Positions 12,599 through 14,993 of a stretch of 14,993 nt of DNA are shown piece after piece. The DNA is taken from assembly GCA_020343715.1 (NCBI GenBank), contig CP070808.1, forward strand, positions 1,651,666 through 1,666,658, read 5' to 3'. How positions within the stretch are numbered: position 1 is the first letter of the stretch; every line of letters begins with the position of its first letter. Source of the DNA: Thermoplasmata archaeon (GTDB taxonomy: Archaea > Thermoplasmatota > DTKX01 > GCA-020343715). Under the pieces are notes generated by a model. It did not search any database, was not told the DNA's origin, and worked only from the letters and a program-made list of their open reading frames with translations. Position numbers and translations under genes: made by a program.

Positions 12599-13246
12599 GT
12601 GCCCATCTGGCGCAAGCAGCCGAAGGCCCCGTCCAAGACCGAGGTGGAGTACGAGCCCCGGTCCGTCAAGGAGATACTCGTTGAGATGAAGGACTCCTCC
12701 GAGCTCATCGTCGACCTGGCGTACTCCGCCGTCATATTCGACAGCGAGGAGTTCCTGGACGAGGTGCTCCAGCTGGAGGAGCGGCTGGACCAGCTGCTGT
12801 ACCAGGTGCGCATACAGATAATGATGGCGACGCGGACCCGCGACGACGCCGAGGAGCTCATCGGCATCCTGCAGGTCGCCACCGCCGCCGAGCAGATAGG
12901 CAACGCCGCCGAGGAGATCGCACGACTCGTGGAGGAGGACGTGGAGTACCGACCCTTCCTGCCCTTCGTCATGCGGGAGGCGGACGAGACCCTGGGCACC
13001 GCCAGGGTCGCAGAGACCTCCGAGATCGCCGACAAGACCCCGCTCCAGCTAGGCCTCCAGTCGGCCTGGGGTGTACGCATCATCGCCTTCAAGCGCCGCC
13101 GTAGGTGGTGGTACGAGGTGGCCGAGGAACGCACGCTGAAGGCGGGCGACCTCCTGGTGTTCCGGGGCACGGGCGAGGGGGTCGACCTGTTCCGCAAGGT
13201 CGCTACCGGCAAGGCCACCATCCAGGAGGTGATGGAGGGTGGTTGA
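12599..13246 (+). CDS. PhoU-like / RCK_C (TrkA-C) regulatory protein, first paralog
   Basis: The 215-residue protein has a helical PhoU-like half (about 20-115, beginning RSVKEILVEMKDSSELIVDLAYSA) and a C-terminal RCK_C/TrkA-C domain (about 128-203, ending in KAGDLLVFRG and a helix). Proteins of this design are small cytoplasmic regulators of cation transporters or channels, where the RCK_C domain binds ligands or ions. GTG 12599 is preferred because GAGGT (12588-12592) stands six bases before it; ATG 12563 adds 12 basic residues and is a fair alternative, while the still longer frame to 12473 overlaps the divergent promoter. A cluster RRRRWW (156-161) in the RCK_C domain is unusual and may contact membrane lipid or a partner. 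The 3' end carries the ribosome site of the next paralog and overlaps it by 8 bp. Confidence 0.85.
   Translation: MPIWRKQPKAPSKTEVEYEPRSVKEILVEMKDSSELIVDLAYSAVIFDSEEFLDEVLQLEERLDQLLYQVRIQIMMATRTRDDAEELIGILQVATAAEQIGNAAEEIARLVEEDVEYRPFLPFVMREADETLGTARVAETSEIADKTPLQLGLQSAWGVRIIAFKRRRRWWYEVAEERTLKAGDLLVFRGTGEGVDLFRKVATGKATIQEVMEGG
13224..13233 (+). promoter_or_regulatory. Perfect ten-base Shine-Dalgarno for the second PhoU/RCK_C gene
   Basis: AGGAGGTGAT equals the full complement of the conserved 16S rRNA 3' tail (AUCACCUCCU). It lies inside the preceding gene, five bases before GTG 13239, and fixes that start. It is by far the strongest ribosome site I found in the window. Confidence 0.85.
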
Positions 13247-13862
13247 GATAGACGACCTGGAGAAGCTCCTGCTCCAGGTGAAGGACACCTCGGAGATAAT
13301 GATAGACCTGGCCTACTCCTCCCTCATCTTCCACGACCGGGAGCTGGCCGACGAGGTCCTGCTCCTGAACGAGTACGTGAAGGACCTCAACAGCCGGCTG
13401 GAGGAGAAGGTGGTCGAGAGGGTCAGCCAGGACAAGGACCTGGACAGGGCCATCACCTTCATCCGGCTCTCACGGGCCATGGAGGACATCGGGGATTCCG
13501 CCGAGAAGATCGCCGACGTGGTGCTCCGCGACATCCGTGTCCATCCGGTCCTGGCCGAGTCCATCCTCGAGTCGGGTACCTCCATAGCCCGAGAGGTGAT
13601 AGCCGACGAGTCGGTCCTGGCGGGCAAGCCCCTCCGGGAGACGTCGCTGGCCACCGACACGGGATGGTTCGCCATCGTGGTCAAGCGGGGGCCCAAGTGG
13701 ATCATCGGGCCCGACGGGGAGACGGTGCTCCAGGCCGGGGACATCATATTCGCCCGGGGTCCCCTGGAGTCGCGGGGTCACCTGTGCCGCCTGGCCAGGG
13801 GTAAGACCCAGCAGGTCCAGTTCGTACCGGACCCCTCGGGCGATCCCGACATCACTTGCTAG
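13239..13862 (+). CDS. PhoU-like / RCK_C (TrkA-C) regulatory protein, second paralog
   Basis: The 207-residue protein repeats the plan of its upstream neighbour: a PhoU-like helical half (about 5-105, LEKLLLQVKDTSEIMIDLAYSSLIF) and an RCK_C domain (about 112-190, with LRETSLATDTGWFAIVVKRG and LQAGDIIFARG). The two align along their length but are well diverged, so the duplication is old and the pair may form a heteromer. It lacks the basic N-terminus and the RRRRWW patch of the first copy. GTG 13239 overlaps the first gene by 8 bp and is served by a perfect Shine-Dalgarno, implying coupled and efficient translation. Its TAG overlaps the stop of the convergent MgtE-type gene (CTAG, 4 bp). Gene position suggests both copies regulate that transporter. 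Confidence 0.88.
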   Translation: MVEIDDLEKLLLQVKDTSEIMIDLAYSSLIFHDRELADEVLLLNEYVKDLNSRLEEKVVERVSQDKDLDRAITFIRLSRAMEDIGDSAEKIADVVLRDIRVHPVLAESILESGTSIAREVIADESVLAGKPLRETSLATDTGWFAIVVKRGPKWIIGPDGETVLQAGDIIFARGPLESRGHLCRLARGKTQQVQFVPDPSGDPDITC

Positions 13863-14993
13863 AGCCATGGCAGGCTTTCGAGCACCAGCAACGCGAACAG
13901 TGCGACAACAAGGGCGGTCCCCAGGGCGTCCATGGTGGACGTTATGATGGGGATGACCACGTTGTCGGGGTCGTCGCCCTTGATGAAGGTGTAGGCGGTG
14001 ACGTAGTACGCGGCAAGACTGGTGGCCACCGTCACCACGAGGCCTCCCACCAGCGTGATCGTCAGCAGGGTCCAGAGGCCCGGTGTATCGACCCCGATGA
14101 CCAGGGCCGTCACGTGGGTGAGCACCCCCAGGCTCCCGAAGGTGAGCACCGAGAGCAGGAGGATGACCCCCAGGTTCTGGTAGACCAGCCTGTCGGGTCG
14201 CCCCCGCATGGTGATGAGGCCCAGGTGGGCCGCGGAGCTGAGCCTGGATGCGAGTATCGCCCCCAGGTTGCCCGCCACGGCCACGAAGGGCGGTATCAGG
14301 ATGAGGATCGTCGGGTTCGCCACCAGCTCCTCAACCATCCGCTCGAGCATGATGGCGGGCAGCAAGACAATGATGAGGACCACAAGGAGCACCGGGACGC
14401 TGGCGGACAGCACGGTGGTGGCCCGCTCGTGGTCGCCCCTCACTATGATCGCGACCAGAGCGAATAGCACAAGGACCAGCACTACGAAGATCAGGTAGAT
14501 GGCCCATGAGGGCATCCAAACAACCAGCATTGCGGCGCCCAGCAGGCTGGGGATCGAGACCAGGTCCGCCACGGCCGATATCACGGGGGCGGTGACGTTG
14601 TCCGGGTCCCACCCCCGCTGGTGGGCCCAGAGGGCGACCCTGATGGTCACCATCAGCTCCACCGCCCCCGCCAGGAGGGCCCCCACCATGGCGGTCACCG
14701 CCAGCTCGACCAGGGAGACGGTGGGGATGTCCAGGACGATGGCGGTGACCCTTCCGACCAGGGCCAGGAACAGGGTGCCCAGGAGGGTCTGGACCAGCAC
14801 CACCAGGACCTCCTCCCTGAGGATGCTCGAGCCCCTTCCGTCGGAGGAGAGCTGCCCCGTGTGGAGGGCGGAGCCCAGCCGCGCCCCCAGGGAGGCGTAG
14901 ATGTTTCCCCTCATCGCCAGGGCGCCGGGGACCAGGAGGGTCAGGCCGGGGAGGAGCAGGAGCGCCTCGCGCATCGAGCTGAATAGGACTCCC
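13859..14993 (-). CDS. mgtE: MgtE/SLC41-like divalent cation transporter, N-terminus beyond the window
   Basis: This membrane protein has two MgtE transport domains in tandem. The first shows LLPGLTLLVPGALAMRGN, ASLGARLGSALHTG and DPDNVTAP (123-130, numbering from ATG 14974). The second shows ILIPPFVAVAGN, ASRLSSAAHLG and DPDNVVIP (335-342). Each has about four or five membrane helices, and the acidic DPDN loops are expected to bind Mg2+ on the pore path. The cytoplasmic N-domain and CBS pair of bacterial MgtE are absent, so ion sensing must come from elsewhere, plausibly from the neighbouring RCK_C proteins. ATG 14974 would start inside the first domain; the frame stays open to the window edge (reading GVLFSS before it) and the usual first helix is missing, so the true start is probably outside. 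The gene is convergent with the PhoU/RCK_C pair. Confidence 0.85.
   Translation of the reverse strand, partial: GVLFSSMREALLLLPGLTLLVPGALAMRGNIYASLGARLGSALHTGQLSSDGRGSSILREEVLVVLVQTLLGTLFLALVGRVTAIVLDIPTVSLVELAVTAMVGALLAGAVELMVTIRVALWAHQRGWDPDNVTAPVISAVADLVSIPSLLGAAMLVVWMPSWAIYLIFVVLVLVLFALVAIIVRGDHERATTVLSASVPVLLVVLIIVLLPAIMLERMVEELVANPTILILIPPFVAVAGNLGAILASRLSSAAHLGLITMRGRPDRLVYQNLGVILLLSVLTFGSLGVLTHVTALVIGVDTPGLWTLLTITLVGGLVVTVATSLAAYYVTAYTFIKGDDPDNVVIPIITSTMDALGTALVVALFALLVLESLPWL

Overview
The window looks like chromosomal DNA of a GC-rich archaeon, most likely a Thermoplasmatota-type euryarchaeon (lineage is an inference; the archaeal assignment is firmer). The evidence is a short archaeal/eukaryotic-type PheT, a secreted giant protein ending in a PGF-CTERM-like sorting signal, a family 4 Fe-S uracil-DNA glycosylase, V4R and single-domain KaiC proteins, PhoU/RCK_C proteins beside an MgtE-type transporter, and TATA-like boxes 25-35 nt before starts with leaderless or short-leader genes. 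Genes are densely packed and no gene-free stretch exceeds 300 bases. Many long overlapping open frames are shadows caused by GC-rich third codon positions.

Left part (1-4466): the acidic tail of an incoming gene, then a class I flavoprotein disulfide reductase convergent with pheT (stops overlapping by 11 bp). pheT is divergent from a short-chain-type acyl-CoA dehydrogenase, with the two promoters back to back in 120 bp.

Middle (4467-8946): one 1409-residue surface protein with a signal peptide, an amidotransferase/flavodoxin-like domain, a CARDB-like segment, a jelly-roll (MAM-like) domain, a run of about six Ig/cadherin-like repeats and a predicted archaeosortase signal. It is followed by a strong hairpin plus T8 terminator.

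Right-centre (8969-12083): a CinA-type (MoCF domain) gene and a UDG overlapping by 4 bp, then a leaderless gene for a probable PD-(D/E)XK nuclease-fold protein; together these suggest a nucleotide/DNA maintenance neighbourhood. Next is a tightly coupled pair: a V4R sensor-domain protein directly abutting a single-domain KaiC-like ATPase.

Right end (12084-14993): a ribbon-helix-helix regulator is divergent from two tandem paralogous PhoU-like/RCK_C proteins, which are convergent (4-bp stop overlap) with an MgtE/SLC41-like divalent cation transporter running off the window edge. The RHH/PhoU intergenic region carries two near-identical 20-bp sites, each a tandem GTCCGACG-type octamer with an 11-bp period. 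The best hypothesis for an undescribed system here is an RHH-controlled cation-homeostasis module with a two-subunit PhoU/RCK_C gating or regulatory complex acting on the MgtE transporter.
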